Assembly (NCBI GenBank): GCA_040437565.1
Contig: JBDOQK010000003.1
Location: forward strand, 620,001 to 684,000
Length of the DNA: 64,000 nt
From: Albugo candida
Lineage: Eukaryota > Oomycota > Peronosporomycetes > Albuginales
Direction: 5' to 3'
Each line of letters begins with the position of its first letter. Within the stretch, counting starts at the first letter, position 1. Below, in pieces: positions 29,970 through 40,096 of this stretch. The notes below the pieces were generated by a model that ran no database searches, was not told where the DNA came from, and saw only the letters and a program-made list of their open reading frames with translations. Both the position numbers and the translations under genes were made by a program.

Positions 29970-32542
29970 TTATGACTTTATTATATCATGGCTTTTTTCG
30001 CCTTTCTCTATCATTTCTTGCCACGATCGTATGTTTCCTTTCAGCGCAGATAGAACTTCATTGAAGTTGTCTATTTCAAACGCTTCATTTGCGGTTTCGA
30101 AAAGCGGCATCGCCAAAAGTGATAGAAAAGTAGCTTGACTCTTCGGTAAATTGCCTTGTTTGCGATCACAAAGCGGTGAAATCGGAAGCTCATTTCGTTC
30201 TTCGGCTTCTCCTTGACGAAAAAACTCTTCTGTGATGCGATTTGCCCAATTCACGTGATACGCGAATGGCTTTGCGGTGTGTCCCAAGTCAGATAGCATC
30301 AAAAGGGTTTCCATAATCAGACCCACTTCCAACCCGCGACTCTCTTCGGTCACAGCGAACCCCTTGCTCTTCAATTTCGTAATGTGCGAAAAAAGCCGTG
30401 AGAGATCGGTTGCAAGGATCATTTGTATCACCAATTTACGCATTTCTGACTTTGCAGATGTATCCATGTGCGAGAATAAATCGTATTTTTCATGCGATAA
30501 GATGCGATACAGCTCAGCAAGGTGCATGCGCTCAAGGATCGAGTCGTCGCTATAAGTGATGGCGAGCTTGGATCGGGTAGAAATGAGAAATCCATTCGAA
30601 ACGCCTGGATGACTGATATCATGAGCTGCTGCAACTATCAGGCCAACTAAGATGACAGTGTGATCAAGATTGAAATGAATTCGTCGAAGGTAAAAGTTCA
30701 TATCAGCCACAACTGCACTGGCATGTCTACAAGTTGTAAAAAATGAGTCCTCGACCTCATCGTCATACAAATCTCGGCTTACAGTGAATTATGATACGGA
30801 TTGCGCTTGAAGTAATGATTTTCAACACTTGCAGCAAAAGCGTGTACCTTTCCAAGATCGAGAGAGAGTTCCGAGATCAGATTGTTAACTTCGAAACAAG
30901 TGATCAAAACAGCCTGTAAAGGTGATTCACAACGCTCAGCCAACTGAAATATATCGACGTAAAATTCGCTTTTGATGGTCGTATAGAGACTACGTGCCAA
31001 TGTCTCACGCTCTTCTTTGGGCTCCTTACTAAAAAAATCATTGATTATTTCACCAGTGTTTTCGTACCCCATACCGTTATCGGAAACATGACTCATACGC
31101 CGCGAATACTCAGTGCGACAAAGACGATGATTCCCGGTACTACCTCGTTTGGTTTGGATGAATTGTCGCTCTGGCTGTCCATCGTTGCCTTTGCCAGCTC
31201 CGACAGTGTAAACGTTTGGGAATTTGTCTTTGTGCGTCATCATATGTAGCCATCCCTGTACCTCCTCTTCATGTTCAGCAAGCGATGCATCCAGAGTGAC
31301 CTCGAATAAGTCTTCATTTGTCACAAGCGCGGTGATGATTTTATCAATTTCGCGCCTATCATTCGCAGGAATTTTGACTTTTAATTGGCATAAAATGCGA
31401 AGAATATCTCCCATCTCATAATGCAATTGGTACTGGAGCTTTCCGGATAGCTCTTCTTTCATCGTGATATTTTGATCACTCAAACGTCGATTCTCATTCA
31501 CAAGATTCATGGAGCTCAAGTACTCGCGACGACAATACACATCAAGTTCCCAGGCTCCACGAAGTAAGAGAGCCACTGTGGCAGCATAAATTGCGAACAT
31601 GAACCAGCGCTCGACAAAGTAGCGATAGTACCAAATAGAGATCCCCAAAATCAGTAAAGTGGTTTCCACTGTCAGAAAAAGAAAGTAGATATACTGAAGA
31701 CGGAACAGCCCAGCTGCGATACTGAGCACGAATAAGAGAAAAAAGTACAAAATGTCGAGATACACGAGCCCAAGCACGATGAAATTCTGATGATATACCT
31801 CCAGATAGTATTGTATCGTAGCAATAACCGATGGCGGCGCGGATATCATTCCTGCTGCCATGATTGTCCGATTCAATCCTTCAAAAATCTGATCAACTCC
31901 ATCTACCAGCGTTGTGATGATACTGATAATTTGGCTGATCAATGGGTACATTGCAAACTGGAAATAAAGTAGAAAAATCAATTGAAATTGATTCAAGTGT
32001 ATACCGGATACCCGGAACACCCTCACCACTTGCGTTTTTCGACGCCACGTAAAAATGGAAATAGCAAACGCTACTGCGTATGCAATCCAGGAGAAGCCAA
32101 TAAAGTTTTGCAGAAATTTGACGTTGTGTTTGGCAGTATCGCTTTCTTTGACAAGGAAAGTCGCCATCTCTAGTGGGACTCTGCCAATGTTGACAAGCAT
32201 ATGAATACAAAAATCATCAATTGTTTCACCAACACCTTTCATGAGCGTTGCAGCAGTAAATAGAATGGCTACAGCCAATAGCGCCAGCATGTAAAAATGA
32301 TCGAGGCCTTTTCTTTGGCGACGCTGGAATGCCTGATAATCGCGTTCGAATGCAACATTGTAAAAGTAGCAGAACCATGGGTGCATATTACTGTTTATAA
32401 AGCGTGCCGTTAGCATCGGAGACCGTTTCGTACTAATCGAAGGCGCACGCATTTGTTGCATCACTTCTGCAGGCAGTAAAGAGTGTGTCGGATATGAAAC
32501 CTGGGTATCCACACCGGACGGCTGAACGGCGGTCGATCTCAT
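29970..32542 (-). CDS. Multi-span membrane 3',5'-cyclic nucleotide phosphodiesterase (2 exons)
   Basis: Class I PDE that hydrolyses cAMP and/or cGMP, with an N-terminal membrane region. Exons are 32542-30783 and 30726-29970 (838 aa); the 56-nt intron splits the catalytic signature, which reads YHNSLHAS only after splicing. Roughly six hydrophobic spans lie between residues 75 and 330 (FYMLALLAVAILFTAATLM, WIAYAVAFAISIF, LIFLLYFQFAMYPLISQII, LDILYFFLLFVLSIAAGLF, FLTVETTLLILGISIWYY, MFAIYAATVALLLRG). A coiled-coil linker follows. Metal ligands are in HNSLH (584-588), HDISHPGVSN (622-631) and SDLGHTAKP; the glutamine of SQATFLSLLAMPLFE matches the purine-selective Gln. Odd points: the usual HAADV is HASAV here, and the SDLSN-type motif has His for Asn. 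The start is ATG 32542, since 32560 is GTG. Confidence 0.93.
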
Positions 32543-33028
32543 TTTGTAATCGTAGATCACTTACAACAAAGGTGGACAGGGCGGCTCGCTACTTAAGATG
32601 GGTTAGAGTGTTCCACATCGAAAGTGCCGTTTTTTTAATCATGTGCCTACAGCCACATCTGCGTATTTTTGGCCCAAAAAACCCTGAAACGCCGTGTTGA
32701 CCAGCTGTTTGCATCTTGCCAATTACTCAAGTACGTCCAGTGATCTCAAGCTTCTCGGCGCAAGTGCGATCTTGTATTCGAGTCGATCTGTTCGGGTGTT
32801 TGTTTGGCGGATCATACAAGGATAGTACAAAATGCTTTGTACTTGAGTGAGATCGGTATTTTTTGTTCATACGATTGTGCATACCATAAAGGTTCAGCTG
32901 CATTGATACTCATCGTCGTGATGTTTCCTTTGATGTATTACTTTCCATACGATGCGTTCGGCCTCTGCATTTAATCCGACTTCTAATAAAGGGGAGCTAC
33001 GGTACCGCTTACCAGCGATCTCTCAGAG
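32543..33028. promoter_or_regulatory. Divergent intergenic region (PDE / J-protein)
   Basis: 486 bp separating two head-to-head genes. No motif stands out. Confidence 0.4.
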
Positions 33029-33783
33029 ATGACAGATGAGTGTTATTATCGCGTACTTGGTGTCCAGAAGACCGCAACTGACGACGAAATCAAACGTGCT
33101 TACCGTAAGCTTGCTGTGAAGTATCATCCAGGTCGGTGATTGCACGCATACAGCTCGCTTTTCGCCGAGATTGTAGTTGACATGTTCATTCTAGATAAAA
33201 ATCTAGACAATAAAGTGAAGGCAGAAGAGCAATTCAAGAAAATAGGAGAGGTCAAGCAACCTGAAACTGGGTTCAAATCGCATTGACTCATATCTTCTGC
33301 GGATAGGCGTATTCAATTCTATCAGATGAGACGAAAAGAAAACAATACGATCGATTTGGACAGGCAGGTCTCGCAGGAAACTCAAGTTCTGGAGGTGGTA
33401 GAAGTGGCATGCATCCCTTTCAAGCACAAGATGCTGAAGACGTCTTTCGAGCATTCTTTGGTGGGCAAGATCCATTTAGCATGTTCTTTCAAGGCGGTCA
33501 GCACGGACATGGTTCCATGGGAGGAACTCGAGTTCACATGTCACATTCTGGACCAGGATTTTCTTTTACAACATTTGGTGGAGCTCCGCCGCATATGAGG
33601 ACAAGGTTTCGACCGCCTCAACGACAGCATACCAGGGCAGATAGTGATCAGCCGACAGAGCCTGCGTTCCGGATAGGGGGTGGAAATCTACTATTAATTC
33701 TCTTCCTCTTATGGATAATGGGTGTACCATTGACGTACTTGTGGGTTGCTCTAATGCTAGTCAACTTTCTCGGAATCATATAA
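33029..33783 (+). CDS. DnaJ-domain protein with C-terminal membrane segment, DNAJB12/14-like (3 exons)
   Basis: Hsp40 co-chaperone that stimulates Hsp70 ATPase, probably on the ER membrane. Exons are 33029-33131, 33195-33250 and 33307-33783 (211 aa); introns are 63 and 56 nt. The J domain is complete only after splicing: [20 protein letters not shown], then YHPDKN with the HPD motif across intron 1, [20 protein letters not shown] across intron 2, and RFGQAGL. A Gly/Phe-rich stretch ([18 protein letters not shown]) follows. One or two hydrophobic helices close the protein ([20 protein letters not shown]). It is shorter than animal DNAJB12/14 and lacks a long tail after the membrane segment. 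Confidence 0.93.
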
Positions 33784-34261
33784 TTATCTTTGCTAAGTCA
33801 TCAACATCGAAATGCTTATGAACGAACCATTTGTGGTATTAAGAGTTATGTACTCAGATCAAAGGTTCATGCAAATTTTTAGTGATTCTAAGCTATTAAA
33901 TTTGGCTACCAGTAGTATAAATGCCAAGCTATGCGTGATAATTGATCTGAGATTTAATACTTTTGCAGCAACATGAACCAAATTGCTTCGAGTTCATTAT
34001 TGAGCCATGTACGAGCTGAACGGCTTATCAAAAACACGCATATATGAATTCTGATCATGCGGATTCTCAAAATTTATTTTCTCACTACCAGGAAAGGTTT
34101 TCCTATCGAGTGAATAAATTCCTGTTACCTAACACGTGCAGTTCAAGCTCATATATACTGATATATAAGAATACTTTCGACGGCTAAAGTATGTATAAGA
34201 CCGTTTTCGATATGGTGCAAATGCAACTGTTTATATTTGTTTTGGTACTTGATTAAGTGCT

Positions 34262-34398
34262 GAGTTGAGTGGCGTCAACTTGTGACAGGAAGCTTCTGCC
34301 TGAGCGATGGTACTATCTCTTCGGGCCAATGCTTGAAACTTCTATAACCAAGGTGTAGATGGCATGTCCATTCCAAACCAGGGGTAGACATTGGAAGT
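34262..34398 (+). ncRNA. Partial copy of the SRP RNA 5' part, cut by gap
   Basis: Same sequence as the first roughly 137 nt of the complete SRP RNA gene at 34731-35020. It ends at the gap, so it is probably an unmerged contig end. Confidence 0.7.
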
Positions 34399-34498
34399 NN
34401 NNNNNNNNNNNNNNNNNNNNNNNNNNNNNNNNNNNNNNNNNNNNNNNNNNNNNNNNNNNNNNNNNNNNNNNNNNNNNNNNNNNNNNNNNNNNNNNNNN
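34399..34498. other. Assembly gap (100 N)
   Basis: 369 bp repeated (34030-34398 and 34499-34867), including the first part of the SRP RNA. Confidence 0.95.
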
Positions 34499-34700
34499 AA
34501 AAACACGCATATATGAATTCTGATCATGCGGATTCTCAAAATTTATTTTCTCACTACCAGGAAAGGTTTTCCTATCGAGTGAATAAATTCCTGTTACCTA
34601 ACACGTGCAGTTCAAGCTCATATATACTGATATATAAGAATACTTTCGACGGCTAAAGTATGTATAAGACCGTTTTCGATATGGTGCAAATGCAACTGTT

Positions 34701-34707
34701 TATATTT
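34701..34707 (+). promoter_or_regulatory. TATA-like box upstream of SRP RNA
   Basis: TATATTT lies about 30 bp before the inferred RNA start, a spacing used by Pol III genes with external promoters. Confidence 0.45.
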
Positions 34708-34730
34708 GTTTTGGTACTTGATTAAGTGCT

Positions 34731-35020
34731 GAGTTGAGTGGCGTCAACTTGTGACAGGAAGCTTCTGCCTGAGCGATGGTACTATCTCTTCGGGCCAATG
34801 CTTGAAACTTCTATAACCAAGGTGTAGATGGCATGTCCATTCCAAACCAGGGGTAGACATTGGAAGTCCCACGTAAGTGGTACTGTCAAGGTCTCTAAGG
34901 AAGGGCGTAACGCCTCAGGCTGGCTAACAGAGCAGGGAAAAGCCCTCGCTCTTGGTAGTGGAAGGATCGCGTGCCTGAATCTTGAGGTGGTTACAAGCAT
35001 TGACTGAAGTGAGAGTGCCT
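34731..35020 (+). ncRNA. SRP RNA: Signal recognition particle RNA (7SL)
   Basis: RNA scaffold of the particle that targets secretory and membrane proteins to the ER. There is no ORF. The S-domain consensus is readable: CTAAGGAAGGG, then CAGG and AGAGCAGGGAAAAGCCC of helix 8 (about 34916-34943), then GTAGTGGAAGGATCGCG and CCTGAAT. This parallels the vertebrate order CTAAGGAGGGG, CAGGTCGGAAACGGAGCAGG, AAAAC, GTAGTGGGATCGCG, CCTGTGAAT. A hairpin CCAC-GTAA-GTGG (34869-34880) gives helix 6 with a GNRA loop. The ends close into a long helix: 34796-34804 is the exact reverse complement of 34994-35002, and 34778-34795 largely pairs with 35003-35019. The 5' part (GTGGCG, TTGTGACAGG, CTGCCTGAG) fits the Alu domain. 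The 5' end is approximate. The apical loop of helix 8 reads GCTAA instead of the common GNRA. Confidence 0.88.
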
Positions 35021-35024
35021 TTTT
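35020..35024 (+). terminator. Pol III T-run terminator of SRP RNA
   Basis: Five T directly after the closing helix strand (GAGAGTGCC), as expected for RNA polymerase III termination. Confidence 0.65.
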
Positions 35025-35149
35025 CATTGAAGATCCTTGCTAATGTAAATCTTGTAGTTTGCTGTATGATGAACGATGAAATTTGTGCGATATTTTTTAT
35101 TGAAAGAAGTGCACATAAGTGTCATTGAATGAGTATTCTCCTCTCACTA

Positions 35150-36557
35150 CTAAGGAGACTTTACAGTTCGTTCGACTGCTGCCCTTGCCATATTCTTTGC
35201 GCGTAAACGAAGAGATTTTTTCCGCGGCATGGCGTCTAATATTGCTTTTCGGTTCGCTAACTCAACTTGCTTCGCGTGAACTTTATCCTCCGCTTCGTAT
35301 TGTTCTATGATAACCCTCATATGCTCTATCAGATCCTGCTCTCCTCGAGCCTTACGGCCACGCATATGTTCTAGCTTCTTTAACATTTCTCTGAATGAGT
35401 GTTCTCCCCTGGCCCAAAGATCCCACGCTTCCCCGTTTGATTCAAGACGGTAGATACGCCGGTCATGGTAAAATTCGGTGAAAAAGTAGTAAGCATTTCC
35501 AACACGATCGAATCCTAATGGTTCGATTCTTAGATCGTCTTCTTCCATTTGCTGCAAATAATTTCTACGCGTTATCAATAAGCGATACGTCAATACAATT
35601 GCTACCGTGACTTACATATTTTTCGTATCATTTACTATTGCCTCGCATAGATTATACAATACTTTGCAACGCATCTCAATGGTCAAATCGGCGAAGGATG
35701 CATCCTACCACAATTCAAAGCTTAGAGATTCCATGTTGTATGATGCGATCAAAGTGGCCAGAATACTAACTTTGAATGGACATTGAGCGCCCAGATACGA
35801 TAGTGTACATTTGTGAGGGAAAAAGCTACTGTCACTATTTTTCTCGGCTTGTTCTGATGTTCTGGAAGCAGGACTGGCATTGGGATCCACAAACTGCGTG
35901 TGCCAATCATGATACTTTCGTTTATATCGCTCAGCCAGATGCCGACTCCAAAACTCGTACCGTAACTTGACTCCACTTTCAAAAGAAATGGCTTTCGTGC
36001 CTTTCGATTCTGTAGCCAATAATGTTGTGATGATATTATCGAGTAAAGTCGAGTTGGTTGGCTTCATAAGGGCTATTTCGTAATCCAAAAGACGCGCTGA
36101 GAATGGAAGCTTCAAAGGATCCTGTAATAGCCATAAAATATGACAAATAGCCGGTAATTCCCACATTTTTCGAAGTTTATTAAGATCTTCAGCATCTAGA
36201 TACGCTCAATTTGAAAAAGGCCGAAAAGTGCTGAATGCATTATCACTTACTAAACTCGTGGCCCCTATCTTCTTCAATTTCTTCATTGACAAACGGAGCA
36301 CTCAACGGTATATTATCATGCTCACGCTGTAACATCATTTTTGTTTTTTTCTCTTGAGTTTTGCTTGGTTTTCGAACACTTGCTTTGCTTTTCTTGCTAC
36401 TACTGCGTTTTATGCCGCTATGTTTCAGCTTCACGGGCACTGTTTGAGTTGTGATGTCATTGAGTGCAGACATAGACTTTGATGAGCCTTCTTTTTTGCT
36501 ATTCCCTATTTTGATGATTTTAGGCTTGTCGGCACACATCGCGTTGACTGTTGTCAT
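35150..36557 (-). CDS. DDT/WHIM-domain chromatin protein (4 exons), 411 aa
   Basis: Nuclear protein of the kind that partners ISWI-type nucleosome remodellers. Exons are 36557-36251, 36195-35771, 35704-35616 and 35564-35150; introns are 55, 66 and 51 nt. The N-terminal exon is Lys/Ser-rich (KRSSSKKSKASVRKPSK), probably nuclear-targeting. A DDT-like helical domain follows (MWELPAICHILWLLQDPLKL, then LLDYEIALMKP and LLDNIITTLL). Exon 3 supplies a WHIM1-like stretch (FADLTIEMRCKVLYNLCEA), and exon 4 the WHIM2 signature (DLRIEPLGFDRVGNAYYFF, then RIYRL). A charged coiled-coil tail closes the protein. No PHD finger or bromodomain is present, so it is much shorter than BAZ/RSF1/CECR2-type subunits. 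The SRP RNA gene ends 130 bp from its stop. Confidence 0.85.
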
Positions 36558-37038
36558 ATCCACTCGAGTTTTTGTGAGTCTCTGTTAAAATTGAGCTTTA
36601 TATAAAATCGAACAATTCAGTCGTCAACAAATAATGATGAATTCCCGTTGGAAATTCACGGTCAAAATACACCAACAATGTAATTACACGCCGTCCGTTT
36701 ACCCGAATGAGTTTGACTGAAATTATGTCATCAGTGTTATTTTAGGCAAACGCGCTTTTGTCCCATGGAAACGTCAAAGCAACTTCAACAAGGATACTCG
36801 ACTAATATTGCAGCATTGATGTGTCTATATGCACAGGCCATGTGGCAGGCCATATTGATTGACGATGCAACACCGTTGCTATTTATAATTACTGACAGCA
36901 CAAACAAGTGACCAAACGTGATCTCACACGCCATGTTGCCGATAAATCGATCTTACTGTTCCCGACGTAACGACTAAAGACTGATCTAATGTGTGTACAT
37001 ATTTGACGTATAGGTCGACTTAATAAAGCGGTTAAGCC
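36558..37038. other. Intergenic, no feature seen
   Basis: About 480 bp upstream of the DDT/WHIM gene and downstream of the SYLF gene. No ORF, RNA or repeat that I can support. Confidence 0.55.
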
Positions 37039-38478
37039 TTAGCTGAGCACAAGCACTTCCTGACAATACATTAACTGAAACGAGAATGAGACCAATTCAA
37101 TCATCAAATCAATGAGGACAGAATTACGTACCCATAGCAGTTCTCTTTTCTCTGGAGTTGGTAGCAAGCGTACAAGTTTTGGCAATAATTGCATTTGAAG
37201 CGACCTTGTACACATAGAAGACAAGTAGCTGTAATAAGAGTCCAACGTCATTGCGTCTTGACCAAATAAGCGGCAATTCTCTTTGAAAGTGTCCACATTG
37301 GCATGGGGACACTGCACCTTGATGAATTGGATCACCTCACCGTAAACTTGCTTCACTTCGCCTCCTATTGCCGGTGAAGGAATGGGAGGAAAGGGCTTTT
37401 TCGGAACAGTTGATGCTTGATGTAGAGGCTTCTGATTGGAAGGATGCGATACAGTAGTTGCTGAGTGTGGGTTTCCATTACTACTAATACTCTGTTTTGG
37501 ATGACAGGATACTCCATAACCAATTGAGACCTGACTGGATTTCCTTTGCTCGAATTCTGCATAGAGCTCTTTTTCGGATTTGTAATGTGACAATCGTAGG
37601 ATTCTTGGATCATTTTCAAGCGGAGGTGCTGTTCCGCATGAAGATGATCGGCTGAGATTATGTTGATTCATCGACAATGAGCGAGTTGGGATGGTCTCAC
37701 GTGCGTCCGGATACACAACGTCAGCTGGTCCCGCTGTGATAGCTGGGACGTGACTCTACACGTAAACGAAATCAGCGTCACGTAATAAAGTTTGGTACAA
37801 AGCAAGTGCTTATACCATATTGGATGTACGACTACTTAGTACTTTATGAATAGCTTCGTACAGCTGATCACAGGATCCTGGTGGAGGTTGAACGTGACCA
37901 CTCAATATCTCACCTGGAGTGACTTTACGACCATAGAAACGGTGATTCATGTCTCCACGTACCATAATGGTGGAGCCGTGAAGACCCACTCCAGCAAACA
38001 AACCTTTGGCATGGCTATACGAATAATTCCCACTCACTCCAGCACCTCCTGCATTGACGCTAGCTCCAGCACTTCTACCAACTGGCCCAATTGCAATATC
38101 CAATCCTGCACCAAGAGAGACTTGTGTACCCTTTTTGAAAGTTCGCAATGCAGACGGCGACCCAAGTACGATCATGAAATCAATGATTTCGCCACCAATC
38201 TCAGCTCCAAATCCAACGCCAGCCGTACCGATTCCAGAAGGTGGAGACCACGATCCATCAGGTAATCGGCATAACACTAATCCTGTACCAAGTTTTGCAC
38301 TCCATATGAAGCCAGCTTTTACTACGGTCAAAAATGCGATACCAGCGCAATTCCGAAGCATTTCGATGGGGATTGCATTATCACTATCAATGGTAGAATG
38401 GAATAAGGATTTGACAATGTTGGAAGCTTTTTTTATCTCCTTCTCCATAGAGGAGTGGAACGGCGCGTTTAGAGGCAT
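37039..38478 (-). CDS. SYLF (Ysc84/SH3YL1-like) lipid-binding domain protein, 440 aa
   Basis: The SYLF domain binds phosphoinositides and, in fungi, links actin to endocytosis. Exons are 38478-37816, 37755-37132 and 37074-37039; introns are 60 and 57 nt. The SYLF core covers residues about 10-215: IPIEMLRNCAGIAFLTVVKA, GFIWSAKLGTGLVL, WSPPSGIGTAGVGFGAEIGG, VSLGAGLDIAIGPVGR, GLFAGVGLHGS. The middle is Ser/Pro-rich and disordered. A C-terminal helical module follows (YGEVIQFIKVQCPHANVDTF, LLPKLVRLLPTPEKRELLW), similar to the short domain I recall at the end of ZNF598-like proteins. The last intron is in frame and stop-free, so retention would only insert 19 residues. No SH3 or FYVE domain is present. 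Confidence 0.9.
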
Positions 38479-38536
38479 CACGAAAGCTTCTTTCAAACTG
38501 TTCCGAATAACCCGTATGATATAATATCGTGACCTA

Positions 38537-38636
38537 NNNNNNNNNNNNNNNNNNNNNNNNNNNNNNNNNNNNNNNNNNNNNNNNNNNNNNNNNNNNNNNN
38601 NNNNNNNNNNNNNNNNNNNNNNNNNNNNNNNNNNNN
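38537..38636. other. Assembly gap (100 N)
   Basis: 16 bp repeated (38521-38536 and 38637-38652), between the SYLF and aldolase genes. Confidence 0.95.
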
Positions 38637-38743
38637 ATAATATCGTGACCTAATGTAATACTAGAGGTAGTCGAATTGTTCGGTTGGGCCGACCCATTTA
38701 CCCGAGAATTCGAATCCACATATTGAGGGAGAAAAGTTCCAAA

Positions 38744-40096
38744 ATGGGGTTACTTGATATCGTTCCGACAGGTATTCTGACGGGAGATGACGTCATGAAA
38801 GTGTACCGATACGCGCAAGAGCACAATTTCGCTATCCCTGCTGTTAACGTAACATCTACGAGCACAGCGAACGCCGCGTTACAGGCAGCAAGAGACATTG
38901 GATCTCCTATTGTGATTCAGGTCTCTAATGGTGGAGCCGCCTTTTTCGCAGGAAAAGGGATCGAAAATGTCAATCAAAAAGCTTCGGTTATCGGTGCAGT
39001 GGCATGTGCACAACACGTAAAGCTGCTTGCACAATACTACAACGTTCCTGTGATAATGCACTCTGATCATTGCGCTAAGAAGCTTCTGCCTTGGTTTGAT
39101 GGGATGCTAAAGGCCGATGAAGAACACTTTAAAATCCATAATGTACCATTATTCAGCTCGCATATGTTGGACTTGTCGGAGGAACCGCTAGATGAAAACG
39201 TTGCTACTTGCAAGCAGTATCTTGAACGAATGGCGAAAATTGAACTTGTTCTGGAGATTGAGCTCGGTATCACTGGTGGTGAAGAAGATGGAGTGGACAA
39301 CACTGAAGTGGATAATTCTTCTTTGTATTCTCAACCATCTGATATTTTGCATGCTTACAATGAACTCTCGCCGGTTTCTCCATGTTTTATGATTGCTGCG
39401 GCATTTGGCAATGTTCACGGTGTTTACAAACCCGGCAATGTCAAACTTCAGCCAAACTTGCTTGGCGACTTTCAAAAACATGTGCAAGAAAAAGTTGCGA
39501 AGGACCAAAAGCACCCAGTCTTGTTTGTCTTTCACGGGGGCTCTGGTTCATCTCACGAAGATATTCAGACTGCTGTCAATCATGGAGTTGTGAAAATGAA
39601 CATTGATACTGACACGCAATGGGCGTATTGGAAAGGTATACTCAATTTTTACAATGACAAAAAGGATTATCTNNNNNNNNNNNNNNNNNNNNNNNNNNNN
39701 NNNNNNNNNNNNNNNNNNNNNNNNNNNNNNNNNNNNNNNNNNNNNNNNNNNNNNNNNNNNNNNNNNNNNNNNGCGAAGGACCAAAAGCACCCAGTCTTGT
39801 TTGTCTTTCACGGGGGCTCTGGTTCATCTCACGAAGATATTCAGACTGCTGTCAATCATGGAGTTGTGAAAATGAACATTGATACTGACACGCAATGGGC
39901 GTATTGGAAAGGTATACTCAATTTTTACAATGACAAAAAGGATTATCTTCAAGGACAAATTGGCAATCCTAAGGGCGACAGCGCTCCTAACAAACAATTC
40001 TACGATCCTCGAGTGTGGCTTCGCAAAGCCGAAGAAGAAATGATGGAGCGCTTGAAAGGGGCTTACCGTGATTTGAATTGCGTGAATGTGCTGTAA
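38744..40096 (+). CDS. FBA: Class II fructose-bisphosphate aldolase (interrupted by gap)
   Basis: Zn-dependent aldolase of glycolysis/gluconeogenesis that interconverts fructose-1,6-bisphosphate with DHAP and glyceraldehyde-3-phosphate. Metal and active-site motifs are MHSDHCAKK, ELGITGGEEDG, AFGNVHGVYKPG, FHGGSGSS and MNIDTDTQWAY. As assembled, the frame runs through 100 N and repeats 176 bp (39497-39672 equals 39773-39948). With the gap and one copy removed, the length is 1,077 nt, so 358 aa, the normal size for the class IIA family (about 359 in E. coli FbaA). The start is ATG 38744, after a short purine-rich leader. It diverges from the SYLF gene. Confidence 0.96.
   Translation: MGLLDIVPTGILTGDDVMKVYRYAQEHNFAIPAVNVTSTSTANAALQAARDIGSPIVIQVSNGGAAFFAGKGIENVNQKASVIGAVACAQHVKLLAQYYNVPVIMHSDHCAKKLLPWFDGMLKADEEHFKIHNVPLFSSHMLDLSEEPLDENVATCKQYLERMAKIELVLEIELGITGGEEDGVDNTEVDNSSLYSQPSDILHAYNELSPVSPCFMIAAAFGNVHGVYKPGNVKLQPNLLGDFQKHVQEKVAKDQKHPVLFVFHGGSGSSHEDIQTAVNHGVVKMNIDTDTQWAYWKGILNFYNDKKDYXXXXXXXXXXXXXXXXXXXXXXXXXXXXXXXXXXAKDQKHPVLFVFHGGSGSSHEDIQTAVNHGVVKMNIDTDTQWAYWKGILNFYNDKKDYLQGQIGNPKGDSAPNKQFYDPRVWLRKAEEEMMERLKGAYRDLNCVNVL
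39673..39772. other. Assembly gap (100 N) inside aldolase
   Basis: 176 bp repeated (39497-39672 and 39773-39948). Confidence 0.95.

Larger units (their letters stand above)
33784..34730. other. Intergenic, AT-rich, with gap and partial copy of the SRP RNA region
   Basis: About 480 bp of unique sequence once the gap (34399-34498) and its repeated flank (34030-34398 equals 34499-34867) are removed. No protein gene is seen. It includes the presumed upstream promoter of the SRP RNA. Confidence 0.6.

Noticed and set aside
33260-33285. GGGTTCAAATC resembling a tRNA B-box
   Set aside because: It lies inside the second intron of the J-protein gene with no tRNA fold around it.
38684-40096. A 470-residue aldolase with an internal duplication
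   Set aside because: The extra length is exactly the 100 N plus a 176-bp repeat at the gap. With these removed the protein is 358 aa, the normal family size.
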